Of a DNA stretch of 64,000 nucleotides, positions 30,121-41,454 are shown in pieces. The translations under genes were made by a program, and so were the position numbers. The stretch's first letter is position 1. Each line of letters opens with the position of its first letter. The stretch is from contig NZ_JNYJ01000036.1 in the NCBI RefSeq assembly GCF_000716715.1, positions 206,842 through 270,841 of the forward strand, written 5' to 3'. This DNA is from Dactylosporangium aurantiacum (lineage in GTDB: Bacteria; Actinomycetota; Actinomycetes; Mycobacteriales; Micromonosporaceae). The notes beneath the pieces were generated by a model. It made no database searches and had not been told where the DNA came from. It saw nothing but the letters and a program-made list of their open reading frames with translations.

Positions 30121-31129
30121 TTTTCTCTCTTTTCCCCGCGTACGCCTGCGCGGCTTCCCGCACCCACGCGCCGTCCTCGTGCGCGCGCCGGCGGTGCGCC
30201 ATCCGCTCCTGGTTACAGGGCCCGTCGCCCTTGATCACGCGCATCAGCTCGTCGTAGTCCGGCTGGGTGAACGCGTAGTGCCCGCGCTCCTCGTCCCAGC
30301 GCAGGTCGGGGTCGGGGATCCGCAGGTCGAGCACCTCGGCCTGCTGCACGCACATGTCCACGAACCGCTGCCGCAGCTCGTCGTTGGAGAACCGCTTGAT
30401 CTTCCAGGCCATCGACCGCTCGGAGTGCGTCGAGTCGGTGTCCGGCGGCCCGAACATGGCCAGCGACGGATACCACCACCGGTCGACCGCGTCCTGCGCC
30501 ATCGCCTTCTGCTCCGGGGTGCCGTGCGACAGCGTGTGCAGGATCTCGAACCCCTGCCGCTGGTGGAACGACTCCTCCTTGCACACGCGGATCATCGCCC
30601 GCGCGTACGGCCCGTAGGAGCACCGGCACAGCGGCACCTGGTTGACGATCGCGGCGCCGTCGACCAGCCACCCGATCGCGCCGACGTCGGCCCAGGTCAG
30701 CGTCGGGTAGTTGAAGATGGAGCTGTACTTCTGGCGGCCGTCGATCAGCATCTCGACCAGCTCGTCGCGGGAGACGCCGAGCGTCTCGGCCGCGGCGTAG
30801 AGATACAGCCCGTGCCCTGCCTCGTCCTGCACCTTAGCCAGCAGGATGGCCTTGCGCTTCAGCGACGGCGCGCGGGAGATCCAGTTGCCCTCCGGCTGCA
30901 TGCCGATGATCTCCGAGTGCGCGTGCTGCGCGATCTGCCGGATCAGGGTCTTGCGGTACGCCTCGGGCATCCAGTCGCGCGGCTCGATCTTCTGATCCGC
31001 CGCGACGATCGTGTCGAAGTAGTCCTGAAGGTCCGTCCCGGCCGCCACGTCACGGCCGGCGGCCTGCTGCAGGTCCCGCTCGGCGCTGTCCACCTGCTCG
31101 AGGAGCGGGGCGAAGTCGTTGCCGTACAC
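30110..31129 (-). CDS. paaA: Phenylacetyl-CoA epoxidase catalytic subunit A
   Basis: 339 residues. Ferritin-like diiron oxygenase: ligands are in [15 protein letters not shown] (ExxH) and [14 protein letters not shown] (EExxH). It converts phenylacetyl-CoA to the 1,2-epoxide in aerobic phenylacetate breakdown. First gene of paaABCDE. The GTG at 31129 has GAGGGG directly before it and a TAACAC box a few bases further, so leaderless or short-leader start is possible. No paaK, paaZ, paaG or paaR is in the window. Confidence 0.96.
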   Translation of the reverse strand: MYGNDFAPLLEQVDSAERDLQQAAGRDVAAGTDLQDYFDTIVAADQKIEPRDWMPEAYRKTLIRQIAQHAHSEIIGMQPEGNWISRAPSLKRKAILLAKVQDEAGHGLYLYAAAETLGVSRDELVEMLIDGRQKYSSIFNYPTLTWADVGAIGWLVDGAAIVNQVPLCRCSYGPYARAMIRVCKEESFHQRQGFEILHTLSHGTPEQKAMAQDAVDRWWYPSLAMFGPPDTDSTHSERSMAWKIKRFSNDELRQRFVDMCVQQAEVLDLRIPDPDLRWDEERGHYAFTQPDYDELMRVIKGDGPCNQERMAHRRRAHEDGAWVREAAQAYAGKREKSAV

Positions 31130-31367
31130 CCCCTCAGTGTTACAGCAACCGACCGACTCAGCAAGAAGGTGTCACAGCCGTCGAGGCAACTACCAGCGAC
31201 TTTTGAGCGCGTCCGGGATGCGGGCAATGCGTTGGAAGGAGAGACTGTCCGGGTTCGTCACCCGTCGGGTCACCCCAGATCCCTTACGACCTGTTAACAC
31301 CGGCAACACCTGTTCATGACCGGCCGTCGATGCAATTGGGCGACTGCCAGGGAGGGACCACCGACCC

Positions 31368-32246
31368 ATGCGCAAGCGCGTCGGATTCACCGTGCTCGTA
31401 CTGCTCGCCGTCGCAGTGATGGTCGGCGTGCCGTACGTATGGGGCAGCGGCGTCCTGGACGACTACCGTTCCAGCGCCGCCGCGCCCGCCGCCGCCACTG
31501 CGCCCGAGTCCCCCGCCCCCGCCGCGACGCGCAAGGCGGCCCCCGCCGCGCCGGCCGCGCCGTCCCTGCCGCCGGCGCTGCTGCACCCCGCCCCGGTCGC
31601 CGTGAACGCCACCGGCTTCTGGTCCTGGACCGTGCTCGACCGCCGCACCGGCGCGATGGCCGGCTCCGAGAACGCGGCGATCACCCAGCGCACCGCCTCG
31701 ATGATCAAGGCCTGGCTGGCCGCCGACTACCTGCGCCGCACCCCGAGCCCGAGCACCTCGAACCTCCGCCAGCTGACCTCGATGATCCGCAACAGCGACA
31801 ACACCGCGGCCTCGTACTTCTGGCAGCTCAACGGCCGCTCGGCCAGCATCACGCGGCTCGTGCAGCTGTGCGGGCTCACCGACAGCAAGGCGTATATCGA
31901 CTGGGCCAGCACCCTGGTCTCGGCCCGCGACGCCGCACGCATGGGCGCCTGCGTCGCCGACGGCCGCGCCGCCGGCGACAAGTGGACCGACTGGGTCCTC
32001 AACGAGATGCGCAACGTCAGCGGCAGCCAGGAGTTCGGCGTGGTCCCCGCCCTCCCCGCCGAGGAGCAGGCCGCGACGGCGGTCAAGAACGGCTGGATCG
32101 CCCGCAGCGACGGCAAATGGCACGTCAACTGCCTGGCCATCGGCACCGACTGGGTGCTCAGCGTCCTGACCGTCTACCCGTCCTCGAAGGGCATGGGCTA
32201 CGGCGCCGAGATCTGCTCCAGCGTGACCCGCCAGCTGCAGGCCTAG
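31368..32246 (+). CDS. Membrane-anchored serine beta-lactamase-fold protein (PBP/class A-like)
   Basis: 292 residues. An N-terminal membrane helix (about 7-25) is followed by a 50-residue Ala/Pro linker and a class A beta-lactamase-like domain with all three catalytic boxes: Ser111-Met-Ile-Lys114, Ser143-Asp144-Asn145, and Lys240-Asn-Gly242. No clear Glu166-type omega loop was found, so it may be a DD-peptidase-like or non-hydrolytic member rather than a beta-lactamase. GGGAGGGA lies ten bases before the ATG. A paralogue with the same segments (GFWSW, KWTxWxLNEMRNV) lies at 33396-34253. Confidence 0.8.
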   Translation: MRKRVGFTVLVLLAVAVMVGVPYVWGSGVLDDYRSSAAAPAAATAPESPAPAATRKAAPAAPAAPSLPPALLHPAPVAVNATGFWSWTVLDRRTGAMAGSENAAITQRTASMIKAWLAADYLRRTPSPSTSNLRQLTSMIRNSDNTAASYFWQLNGRSASITRLVQLCGLTDSKAYIDWASTLVSARDAARMGACVADGRAAGDKWTDWVLNEMRNVSGSQEFGVVPALPAEEQAATAVKNGWIARSDGKWHVNCLAIGTDWVLSVLTVYPSSKGMGYGAEICSSVTRQLQA

Positions 32247-32472
32247 CCGCTCGTTTTCCCTGCTCAGGTCCGTCGTGGGCGCGGCCCGCCGCTCCCGTCA
32301 GCCACCGGTCGGCCGCGAACGGCCTCCCTGCCAGGTCCGCGTGCGGTCACCCGGACACGACCTGCGGTCGTGACAGACGCGGCCGCGGACGGCCGCGACG
32401 CGACCTGCCGGCCGCGGACAAGCCCGCGACCTTCGGCCGCGACAAACCCGGCGCGGGTTACGAGCGCCGGGG
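32247..32472. other. Convergent gap with recurring GGCCGCG words
   Basis: 226 bases between the beta-lactamase-fold gene and mqnA, both ending here. GGCCGCGGAC, GGCCGCGAC and GACCTGCGG words recur several times and could fold into mixed hairpins; no single terminator stands out. Confidence 0.45.
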
Positions 32473-34253
<1,781 letters not shown>

Positions 34254-35451
34254 CCCGCCACATCCAGCCGCCGAAGATCGCCACCGCGACCAGGCCCGCC
34301 ACGCCGCACCCGATCACGATCTGGCGCGGCTCGAAGCGACCGACCAGCACCCCGCCGGCGGCGTAGCCGAGCAGGTTGGCGGCGTTGATCACGGCGCCGA
34401 AGCGGGCGAAGAACGCCCCGCGGACCTCCCCCGGCACGCGCCGGGCGGCGATCACGCCGAGGAAGTTGTTCTCCGCGCCGTTCGCGGCGCCGCCGAGCAG
34501 CCACAGCGGGTACATGAGCAGCACCGTCCCCACGAAGCCCGACGCCAGCACGACGGCGGCGGTCACCACGTGGAGCAGCACGATGAGGCGGCCGAGCGCG
34601 CCGTCGTCGCGGGCGCGGGCCGCCGCGATCCATCCGCCGGCCAGCATGCCGGCCGTCCATGCCGCCTCGACCAGCCCGAACTCGGCAGGCGCGGCGCCGA
34701 GCGTCTCGCGGATGAAGAACACGCCCACGACCATGTCGACGTTGATCGTGAGCACGATCGCGCCGACCAGGCACGTCATGGCCAGCAGGAATCTGTCCTC
34801 GCGGATTTTCCATCCTGTACGGCCACCGCCCGGCCCTCCGGCGGCCGCCTTCCGGCGGGTGTGCAGCAGGAGCCCGGCGGCGACCACGGCCAGGTAGGTC
34901 GCGGCGTCGATGAGCAGCGGGATCCGCAGCCCGAACGCGCCGACGAACACGCCGGCCAGGGCCGGGCCGGCGAGCGAGCCGACCGAGTTGGCGGTCTGCC
35001 CGATCGCCATCGCCCGGCCGACACCGTCCGGCCCGGCCATGTCCGGCAGCAGCGCGTTGAACGTCGGGGTCGTGATCGCCACCCCCGCGGCGAGCAGCCC
35101 GACCAGCGTGATCAGCAGCCAGGTGCGGGTGGTCAGCGCCATCGCCGTGCAGCAGGCGGCCTGGCCGAGCCCGACGACGGTGAGCAGGACCCGGCTGTCG
35201 ACCCGGTCGACGAGCCGCCCGACGAGCGGGGCCAGCGCGACGACCGGCACCACGGACGCGATGAGCACGGCGGCGACCGCCGGCCCACCCGCGCCGCGCT
35301 CCTGCAACGCCAACACGATCGCCGTGGCGGCCATGAAGTCGCCGAGGAACGAGACGCCCCGCGCGACCGCGAGCAGGTACACGTCACGGGCAGATGTGAA
35401 GGACATGCTTCGAAAATAATCCTTCACATCTACTGATCGCTAGAGCATGTC

Positions 35452-36084
35452 CTATATACGGGGAAAGGACCGGTACGTCACATTCACCTGCCGCGAGCCC
35501 TCGGGCGGGTCGGGGCGGCGGGACCGGGCGTACCGCTCGAACAGCGCGAACACCTGGTCGTTGAGCTCCCGCAGCTCGTCGGCGGTGACCTGGATCTGCA
35601 GGTCGGCCGAGGTGGCGGCGGTGTACCACTCGTAGGGCTCGTCGTCGCGCCGGGCCAGCCAGGCCCTGGCCCGGGCGTCCTCGATCTCCAGGAACATCAC
35701 CGACAGCTCGCGGTCGGCGGCCTTCTCCGCGGCGCCGCCCTCCGGGCCGGCCTCGATGTTGAGGCCCTTCAGGTGGCTGCGCCACACCCGCTCCCGGCCG
35801 TCGCCGCGGCTCGGCGCCTCCTCGATCAGCTGAGCCTTGGCCAGCTCCCGCAGGTGGTAGCTGGTCGCGCTGGGTGACAGCCCGCAGACCTCGGCGAGCT
35901 CCGTCGCCGTGGCGGGCGCGCCACCCTCGAAGAGCCGATCGAGGATCGCGATCCTGGCAGGGTGCGCCAGCGCACGCATCGTCGCCGCATCACGGATCTG
36001 CGCGCGGCCCGGGTCGAGCCGGGCCGGAGTTCGGTCAGCCACGGGACCAGCGTATTCGCGGCGCCCGTTCGACATCTCATCCAT
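35452..36084 (-). CDS. ArsR-type winged-helix transcriptional regulator
   Basis: 210 residues. N-terminal winged helix at about 30-100: RDAATMRALAHPARIAILDR, TATELAEVCGLSPSATSYHL, RELAKAQLIEEAPSRGDGRE. No Cys-rich metal site is visible, so it is not a classic metal sensor. The C-terminal half (ELSVMFLEIEDARARAWLAR onward) is an alpha-helical domain common in actinobacterial HTH_20 regulators. ATG at 36084 with GAAGGG just upstream. Next to the MFS gene it presumably controls. Confidence 0.9.
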   Translation of the reverse strand: MDEMSNGRREYAGPVADRTPARLDPGRAQIRDAATMRALAHPARIAILDRLFEGGAPATATELAEVCGLSPSATSYHLRELAKAQLIEEAPSRGDGRERVWRSHLKGLNIEAGPEGGAAEKAADRELSVMFLEIEDARARAWLARRDDEPYEWYTAATSADLQIQVTADELRELNDQVFALFERYARSRRPDPPEGSRQVNVTYRSFPRI

Positions 36085-36156
36085 GACCCTTCGGATGATC
36101 TAAGGTCAGACCTTTTTTCTTATGGTGGTGATCCATTCTTGCTGGAGGAGTTGTCG

Positions 36157-36930
36157 GTGCGAGTACGTGGCTACGCCCCCGCGACACCGTGCTGGACGGT
36201 GCTGACCAGCGCCGATACCGCAAGCTCCGCGGACTTCTACAGCGGTCTGTTCGACTGGACGACCGCGCCCGCCGACGACGGGACCACCACGTTCCTGCGG
36301 CACGGCCTGGCGGTCGCCGGGCTCGCCGCCGCGCCGGGCCGCCCGTCGGCCTGGCTGACCTACGTGTCGACCGAGGACGTCGAGGCGACCGCCGCGCTGG
36401 TCGCCGACGCCGGCGGCACCGTGCTGGCCCCGCCGGCCGAGGCCGGCACCCGGGGACGCTCCGCCCTCTTCGCCGACGCCACCGGCGCGGTCTTCGGGGG
36501 CTGGCAGCGTGGGACGTTCGCCGGCGCCCAGGTCGCCAACGAGTCCAACACGATCTGCTGGAGCGAGGTCGTCACCCCCGACGTCCCCGCCGCGGTGGCC
36601 TTCTACGGCAAGGTCTTCGGTTGGACGGAACGCGCCGGCTCGGCCGGCACGCACCAGGAGTATCACGAGTGGGTCGCCACGAACCGCGTGGTCGGCGGGA
36701 TGAGCCCGATCGGCGAGCTCTACCCGCCCGGCACCCCCGCCCACTGGCGCACGATCATCCTGGTCGACGACTGCGCAGCGACGGTGGCCCGCGCCGCCGA
36801 GCTGGGCGGCCGCCTCATGGCCGGACCGGTCGACGCCGGCATCGGCGTCGGCGCGTTCCTGCTGGACCCGACGGGCGCGGCGTTCCTCGCCTTCGAGCTG
36901 GTCCCGGAGCTGCGCGAGGCGATGGGCTGA
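36157..36930 (+). CDS. VOC (glyoxalase/bleomycin-resistance fold) protein, tandem domains
   Basis: 257 residues, GTG at 36157 with a perfect GGAGGAG six bases upstream. Two VOC domains: residues 1-125 (RVRGYAPATPCWTVLTS, FYSGLFDWT) and 130-255 (TICWSEVVTPDVPAAVAFYG, KVFGWTE, DPTGAAFLAFELVPEL). The family covers dioxygenases, isomerases and drug-binding proteins; metal ligands were not assigned. A paralogue with the same opening ([12 protein letters not shown]) lies at 47251-48000. Confidence 0.9.
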   Translation: MRVRGYAPATPCWTVLTSADTASSADFYSGLFDWTTAPADDGTTTFLRHGLAVAGLAAAPGRPSAWLTYVSTEDVEATAALVADAGGTVLAPPAEAGTRGRSALFADATGAVFGGWQRGTFAGAQVANESNTICWSEVVTPDVPAAVAFYGKVFGWTERAGSAGTHQEYHEWVATNRVVGGMSPIGELYPPGTPAHWRTIILVDDCAATVARAAELGGRLMAGPVDAGIGVGAFLLDPTGAAFLAFELVPELREAMG

Positions 36931-37023
36931 GCCGGGCGATCGCCGGTCGCGTCCGCCCCACTGCACCGCTCGCCGCGGGGCCGGACTCGTCCCGCCCCGC
37001 CGCGCCGCCGCCCTCATCCGTCC

Positions 37024-37521
37024 TCATCCGTCCTGCTGCCTGCTCGCGGCGAGGCGGGTGCGCAGGGCGGCGGCGAGGTCGGCGGCGGCGGCGAGCTGCT
37101 GCGCGCTCAGGGCGTCGACGAACAGCTCGCGCACGGCCCGCAGGTGCGGCACCGTCGCGTCGCGGAACGACTCCGCGCCCGCGGGAGCGAGCACGACCTC
37201 GGCCCCCCGGCTGTCGCTGGCGCACTCCTCGCGGCGGATCAGCCCCCGCCGCTCCATGCGGGCGAGATGGTGCGAGAGCCGGCTGCGCTCCCAGCCGATG
37301 CCCGCGGCCAGGTCCGACGAGCGCAACCGCCGGTCACGCGCCTCGCTGAGCGCGAGCAGCACCGAATAGTCCCCCGGCGACAGCGAGGTCTCGCTCTGCA
37401 GCCGGGACGCCAGCGCCGAGCGCAGCGCCTCCGCGGTCTCGATGAACTCGCGCCAGACCCGCAGCTCATCCATGGTCGGCAGCTGCCGCCCCCGCCGCTC
37501 GCGCGGTGTGTCCTCCGTCAT
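37024..37521 (-). CDS. MarR-family regulator
   Basis: 165 residues from the ATG at 37521, with GGAGGA four bases upstream; an earlier in-frame ATG at 37557 lies beyond its -10 box and is unlikely. MarR winged helix: SLSPGDYSVLLALSEARDRR, LRSSDLAAGIGWERSRLSHH with LARMERRGLIRREECASDSR. The second recognition helix matches MarR types that respond to phenolic or oxidative ligands. Divergent from the LLM oxidoreductase, with two palindromes and two overlapping promoters between them, so it likely represses itself and that operon. Confidence 0.92.
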   Translation of the reverse strand: MTEDTPRERRGRQLPTMDELRVWREFIETAEALRSALASRLQSETSLSPGDYSVLLALSEARDRRLRSSDLAAGIGWERSRLSHHLARMERRGLIRREECASDSRGAEVVLAPAGAESFRDATVPHLRAVRELFVDALSAQQLAAAADLAAALRTRLAASRQQDG

Positions 37522-37531
37522 CGGTCCTCCA

Positions 37532-37545
37532 ATTGACGTGTCAAT
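37532..37545. promoter_or_regulatory. Operator palindrome 1 (ATTGAC-GT-GTCAAT)
   Basis: Six-base arms ATTGAC and GTCAAT separated by GT. It contains the -35 TTGACG of the rightward promoter and touches the -10 of the leftward one. With the second copy (37561-37574) it is a typical MarR operator pair. Confidence 0.75.
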
Positions 37546-37562
37546 CATACGATGCACATAAT
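37533..37562 (+). promoter_or_regulatory. Rightward promoter for the LLM oxidoreductase operon
   Basis: -35 TTGACG (37533-37538), 18-base spacer and -10 CATAAT (37557-37562), 31 bases before the ATG at 37594, whose ribosome site is GGAAGGG. Both elements overlap the palindromes. Confidence 0.75.
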
Positions 37563-37573
37563 TGACGCGTCAA
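37544..37573 (-). promoter_or_regulatory. Leftward promoter for the MarR gene
   Basis: On the minus strand -35 TTGACG (37573-37568), 18-base spacer, -10 TATGAT (37549-37544), then the ribosome site and ATG at 37521. The arrangement mirrors the rightward promoter, so one regulator bound at the palindromes would block both. Confidence 0.75.
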
Positions 37574-37574
37574 T
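37561..37574. promoter_or_regulatory. Operator palindrome 2 (ATTGACGCGTCAAT, perfect)
   Basis: A perfect 14-base palindrome, centre 29 bases from the first. It contains the leftward -35 and adjoins the rightward -10. Confidence 0.78.
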
Positions 37575-37593
37575 CACGGAAGGGATTGCTGCC

Positions 37594-38622
37594 ATGTCTG
37601 CTCTTGAGTTCGGCCTCGACACCTTCGGCGACGTGCCGACCGACGACGCCGGCGCGCCGGTCTCCTACGCTGCCGCGATCCGGCAGGTCGTCGACGAGGC
37701 GGTGCTGGCGGACGAGCTGGGCGTGGACGTCATCGCGCTCGGCGAGCACCACCGGCCGGAATACTCGGTGTCCACGCCCGAGACCGTGCTGGCCGGCATC
37801 GCCGCGCGGACGTCGCGCATCCGGCTCGCCTCCGGCGTGACGGTGCTCAGCTCCGACGACCCGGTGCGGGTGTTCCAGCGCTTCGCCACCGTCGACGCGC
37901 TGTCGCACGGGCGGGCCGAGGTCATCCTCGGGCGCGGCTCGTTCACCGAGTCGTTCCCGCTGTTCGGCTACGACCTCGCCGACTACGATGTGCTGTTCGA
38001 GGAGAAGATCGACCTCTTCGTGCGGCTCCTCGACGAGCGGCCGGTCACGTGGAGCGGCACCGTGCGCGCCCCGCTCGTGGACGCCGACGTCTTCCCGAAG
38101 ACCGAGTCGGGCCGCCTGCGCACCTGGGTCGGCGTCGGCGGCTCGCCGCAGTCGGTCGTGCGCACCGCCCGCTACGGCCTGCCGCTCATGCTCGCCGTCA
38201 TCGGTGGCCGTCCGGCCCGGTTCAATCCGTACATCGACCTCTACCGGCGCGCCGCCGACCAGCTGGGCACCACCGCGCACCCCGTCGGCATGCACTCCCC
38301 GGGCTTCGTCGCCGACACCGACGAGGAGGCCAAGGAGGTGTTCTGGCCGCACTACAAGGTGATCCGCGACCGGATCGGCGCGCTGCGCGGCTGGCCGCCG
38401 ATCCGCCGCGAGGAGTTCGAGGCCGAGATCGAGCACGGCTCCCTCTATATCGGCGCCCCGGACACCGTGGCCCGCAAGATCGCCCGCACGCTGGGCAGCG
38501 TCGACGTCGGCCGGTTCGACCTCATCTACACCGCCGGCGCCCAGCCCGTCAGTGCCCGCCTGCGCGCCGTCGAGCTGTACGGCACCAAGGTCATCCCGAT
38601 GGTCCGGGACCTGCTGGCGTGA
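37594..38622 (+). CDS. LLM-class flavin-dependent oxidoreductase
   Basis: 342 residues from the ATG at 37594 (GGAAGGG eight to nine bases upstream); an earlier in-frame ATG lies upstream of the -10 and is excluded. Luciferase-like TIM barrel: [93 protein letters not shown]. These bind FMN or F420. The substrate is unknown. Coupled by GTGA to a reductase that could supply reduced cofactor, and governed by the divergent MarR gene. Confidence 0.92.
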   Translation: MSALEFGLDTFGDVPTDDAGAPVSYAAAIRQVVDEAVLADELGVDVIALGEHHRPEYSVSTPETVLAGIAARTSRIRLASGVTVLSSDDPVRVFQRFATVDALSHGRAEVILGRGSFTESFPLFGYDLADYDVLFEEKIDLFVRLLDERPVTWSGTVRAPLVDADVFPKTESGRLRTWVGVGGSPQSVVRTARYGLPLMLAVIGGRPARFNPYIDLYRRAADQLGTTAHPVGMHSPGFVADTDEEAKEVFWPHYKVIRDRIGALRGWPPIRREEFEAEIEHGSLYIGAPDTVARKIARTLGSVDVGRFDLIYTAGAQPVSARLRAVELYGTKVIPMVRDLLA

Positions 38623-39266
38623 ACAGCTCTATCGGGATTCTCGGGGCGGGCAAGGTCGGCACCGTCCTTGCCCGCCTCGCCGTGGCCGCCGGGCACCGGG
38701 TGCTGATCGCCGGCTCCGGCGATCCGGCGGCCATCGCACTCACCGTCGAGGTGCTCACCCCGGGCGCGGTCGCCACCACCGCCCGGGCCGCCGCGCTCGG
38801 GGCCGACATCGTGATCCTGGCGCTGCCGCTGGGCAGGTACCGCACCATCCCCGCGGACGCGCTGGCCGGCAAGCTCGTCATCGACGCCATGAACTACTGG
38901 TGGGAGGTCGACGGCGACCGCCCCGACCTGCGATCCTCGTCCAGCGAGCTGGTCCAGGCCTTCCTGCCCGGGTCCCGGGTGGTCAAGGCGTTCAACCATC
39001 TCGGCTATCACGACCTCGAGGACCGGGCGTCGCCCGCCGGCACCGCGGCCAGGACCGCCATCGCGATCGCCGGCGACGATCCGGCGGACCTGGCGACGGT
39101 CGCCGGGCTGGTCGACGCGCTGGGGTTCGATCCGGTGGTCGCCGGCGGGCTGGCCGAGGGCGTCCGCTTCGAGCCGGGCACCCCCTTGTTCGGCGCCACC
39201 GTCGACGCGGACTCGGTCCGGTCGATGCTGCATGCGGTGACCCCGGTGGGTGAGACCGGAGGGTGA
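38619..39266 (+). CDS. NAD(P)-binding reductase, F420-dependent NADP reductase-like
   Basis: 215 residues, GTG at 38619 overlapping the previous stop. N-terminal Rossmann motif [19 protein letters not shown], then [28 protein letters not shown] and [16 protein letters not shown], which match the COG2085 (F420H2:NADP oxidoreductase-like) family. It may recycle reduced flavin or F420 for the LLM partner, but cofactor preference was not established. Confidence 0.88.
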   Translation: MNSSIGILGAGKVGTVLARLAVAAGHRVLIAGSGDPAAIALTVEVLTPGAVATTARAAALGADIVILALPLGRYRTIPADALAGKLVIDAMNYWWEVDGDRPDLRSSSSELVQAFLPGSRVVKAFNHLGYHDLEDRASPAGTAARTAIAIAGDDPADLATVAGLVDALGFDPVVAGGLAEGVRFEPGTPLFGATVDADSVRSMLHAVTPVGETGG

Positions 39267-39296
39267 TTCGAAGGGTGATTTCCAAGTTCACCCTCC
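39258..39296 (+). terminator. Hairpin after the LLM operon
   Basis: GGAGGGTGA (39258-39266, covering the stop codon) can pair with TCACCCTCC (39288-39296); a shorter alternative uses AGGGTGA at 39271 onwards. No T run follows, so strength is uncertain. Confidence 0.5.
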
Positions 39297-39326
39297 GCAG
39301 TCGGATCAGTACGCGCCGATGGCCGT

Positions 39327-39332
39327 TACGTT
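39327..39332 (+). promoter_or_regulatory. TANNNT -10 box for leaderless lectin gene
   Basis: TACGTT is followed by six bases and the ATG at 39339; no ribosome site precedes it. Confidence 0.6.
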
Positions 39333-39338
39333 CGCGTC

Positions 39339-40241
39339 ATGCGACCCCCGGACGCTGAACCTCTGTTGGTCCGCCCCTACGTACGCCTGGTCGAGCAACA
39401 GCACGCGGAAAGCTCGGCCGAGGAGCCCTGGGGCGGCGCGCCCGCGCCCACCGGCGAGCCCGACGACGGCGGCCGGCACGCGACGACGACCACCGACGTC
39501 CGGCAGGTCCTCGCCGGCGCGGATGCGGCGTTCCCGGTCCGCCGGAGCCGCCGGCGCATGCTGGCGGTCGGCTCGGGCGCGCTGGCGCTCGCGCTGGGCG
39601 CCGTCGTGCTCGCACTGAGCGTCAGCGACGGGCCCGCGGCCCCGGCCGCGGGCGGGGGCTGGCCGACGCCGCCGAAGGGTGGCCTCTTCGCCACCGCCGC
39701 CGTCCCGGGGTCGGCGGCGGCGAGCACGCAGGCGAGCACGCAGGCCGCGGCGACCGCGACGCCATCCGGCGCGGCGCAGCCCTCACTGTCCGGGGCGGCT
39801 CCCTCGGATGCCGCCGCGGCGGACACCGCGTCCGTGGGCAGCGATCCGCCCGCCGCGTCCGCGCTGCCGCTGGACATCCAGCCCCGCACGGGCCGGATCA
39901 CCGGCGCCACCGGGCTGTGCCTCGACGGCAACGGCGCCACGGACGGGGGCGACAGGATCCGCAGGTGGGACTGCAACAACACCTCCGGCCAGGCGTGGAC
40001 CGTGGCGGACGACGGCACCGTCCGGACCCTCGGCCGTTGCCTGCAGGCCTCGGGCGACCAGCCCCAGCTGCGCACCTGCGATGGCGGACCGGCCCAGCGC
40101 TGGCGGTCGGGGCCCGGGGGCGCCCTGGTGAGTCAGGCGTCGGGGCTGTGCCTCGGCGGCACGGACAATGCGGACAGCAGGGCACCACAGCGCATGGCCA
40201 CCTGTAACCAGTCGGATGCGCAGCGATGGACGCTGCCGTAG
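39339..40241 (+). CDS. Membrane-anchored ricin-type beta-trefoil lectin
   Basis: 300 residues. A cytoplasmic N-terminus of about 70 residues is followed by one helix (MLAVGSGALALALGAVVLAL, 74-93), then a Ser/Thr/Ala linker of about 80 residues and a beta-trefoil of about 115. QxW repeats occur as GQAWTV, AQRWRS and AQRWTL, with GLCLDGNG and GRCLQASG as repeat starts. Ricin-type domains bind sugars, so this is probably a surface carbohydrate-binding protein with its lectin outside. No catalytic domain is present. Leaderless start inferred. Confidence 0.88.
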   Translation: MRPPDAEPLLVRPYVRLVEQQHAESSAEEPWGGAPAPTGEPDDGGRHATTTTDVRQVLAGADAAFPVRRSRRRMLAVGSGALALALGAVVLALSVSDGPAAPAAGGGWPTPPKGGLFATAAVPGSAAASTQASTQAAATATPSGAAQPSLSGAAPSDAAAADTASVGSDPPAASALPLDIQPRTGRITGATGLCLDGNGATDGGDRIRRWDCNNTSGQAWTVADDGTVRTLGRCLQASGDQPQLRTCDGGPAQRWRSGPGGALVSQASGLCLGGTDNADSRAPQRMATCNQSDAQRWTLP

Positions 40242-40396
40242 TACTGATCAACTGCGTGTAACGCGGCGGGTACGTAGAGCGCTATTTCCAAGGGGGGATA
40301 TCTCCGGAATGGCGTTAAGACCGCATCCGCCAAGCGGATCCGACGGCATCCGGGCCGACCCCACCACCTTGGGACGCCGGCCGATGGGGTGCACGG

Positions 40397-41332
40397 ATGC
40401 TGACCGCGTTGAACCTGGCCTGCGAGACTCCGCCCGATCTCGCAGCCACCATGAAACTGCAGATTCCCGCCCTGGCCTGGCACCTGGTCGGGGTCGGCGC
40501 GTGGCAACGCAGTTTCTACCCGCACGGGCGGGGCATCCCGGTGCGGGTCGAGGCCGGCCGCGGCGGGTTGCGGTTCTCCTTCCGTACCAGCGCGGAAGAA
40601 GCACTGTTGCGTGACGTCGTACTCGCCACGTTCCGCAACGGTGCACAGGTCGGTGCGATGGCGCTCTCGGGTCACCCGGCGCTGCGCGCACTTCGCCGGC
40701 ACCACAAGGGCATGCTGCTGCTGGCCGGCTCGCCGTTCGAGACGCTCGTCCTGGCGATCCTGGCCCAGGGCCGGCCCGCGGCGACCGTCCGGAAGGTGTT
40801 CGCCCCGCTCGCCGCCGCGTGCGGCGGCCTCACCCCGCAGCGGCTCTCCGCGCTGCCGCTGCCCAGGCTGACCGAGCTGGTGCGGCCGCTCGGCGAGGTC
40901 AAGGCCTCTCGCCTGCACGCCACCGCGGCGATCCTCACCAGGCGGGGCGCCACGGCGTTCGACCGGCTGATCGCCAGTTCGAACTCGAGCGCGCTGAGCT
41001 ACCTGTTGTCCCTGCCCGGCGTCGGCATCCATACCGCCGCCATCGTCATGACGCACATCAACGACGTATCGGACCTGGTGCCGGTCGACCAGCATCTGAT
41101 GCGGGTCGCCCACCGGCTCGGGCTCACCGAGCACGACGGCCGGCTCACCAAGCCGGGCAGCCGCCAGGTCGCCGCGGACCTGCTCGCCTACGGTCCGGAG
41201 CTGGCGCGGGTGCACCCGCTGCTCCAGGAGGTGGCGAACGACACCTGCACGGCGAGCACCCCGGACTGCCGCCGCTGCTTCCTCGCCCCCTCCTGTCGCT
41301 ATGCGATGGACACCGCGGGCAGCCGGGTCTGA
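40397..41332 (+). CDS. HhH-GPD DNA glycosylase with [4Fe-4S] motif
   Basis: 311 residues. The Nth/MutY-type core (about 105-310) has the helix-hairpin-helix LPGVGIHTAAIVMTH, the catalytic-Asp segment LVPVDQHLMRVAHRLGL, and a C-terminal cluster ligand set CTASTPDCRRCFLAPSC that fits Cx6Cx2Cx5C. The HhH position holding the nucleophilic Lys of endonuclease III has His here, so a monofunctional glycosylase is expected. The N-terminal 100 residues do not match EndoIII and look like a separate small domain. ATG at 40397; Met19 is an alternative. Confidence 0.85.
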   Translation: MLTALNLACETPPDLAATMKLQIPALAWHLVGVGAWQRSFYPHGRGIPVRVEAGRGGLRFSFRTSAEEALLRDVVLATFRNGAQVGAMALSGHPALRALRRHHKGMLLLAGSPFETLVLAILAQGRPAATVRKVFAPLAAACGGLTPQRLSALPLPRLTELVRPLGEVKASRLHATAAILTRRGATAFDRLIASSNSSALSYLLSLPGVGIHTAAIVMTHINDVSDLVPVDQHLMRVAHRLGLTEHDGRLTKPGSRQVAADLLAYGPELARVHPLLQEVANDTCTASTPDCRRCFLAPSCRYAMDTAGSRV

Positions 41333-41454
41333 TCCGGGGCCGTGGCCGTCTGCCGTAGGCGTCGATGTCGACCCGCGGGACAGGTGACATGCGCGTTCGC
41401 GTGGGTAGCCAATGGGGCGCTGAGCGGGCGAGCTACCAAGGAAGGGGGGTCGAC

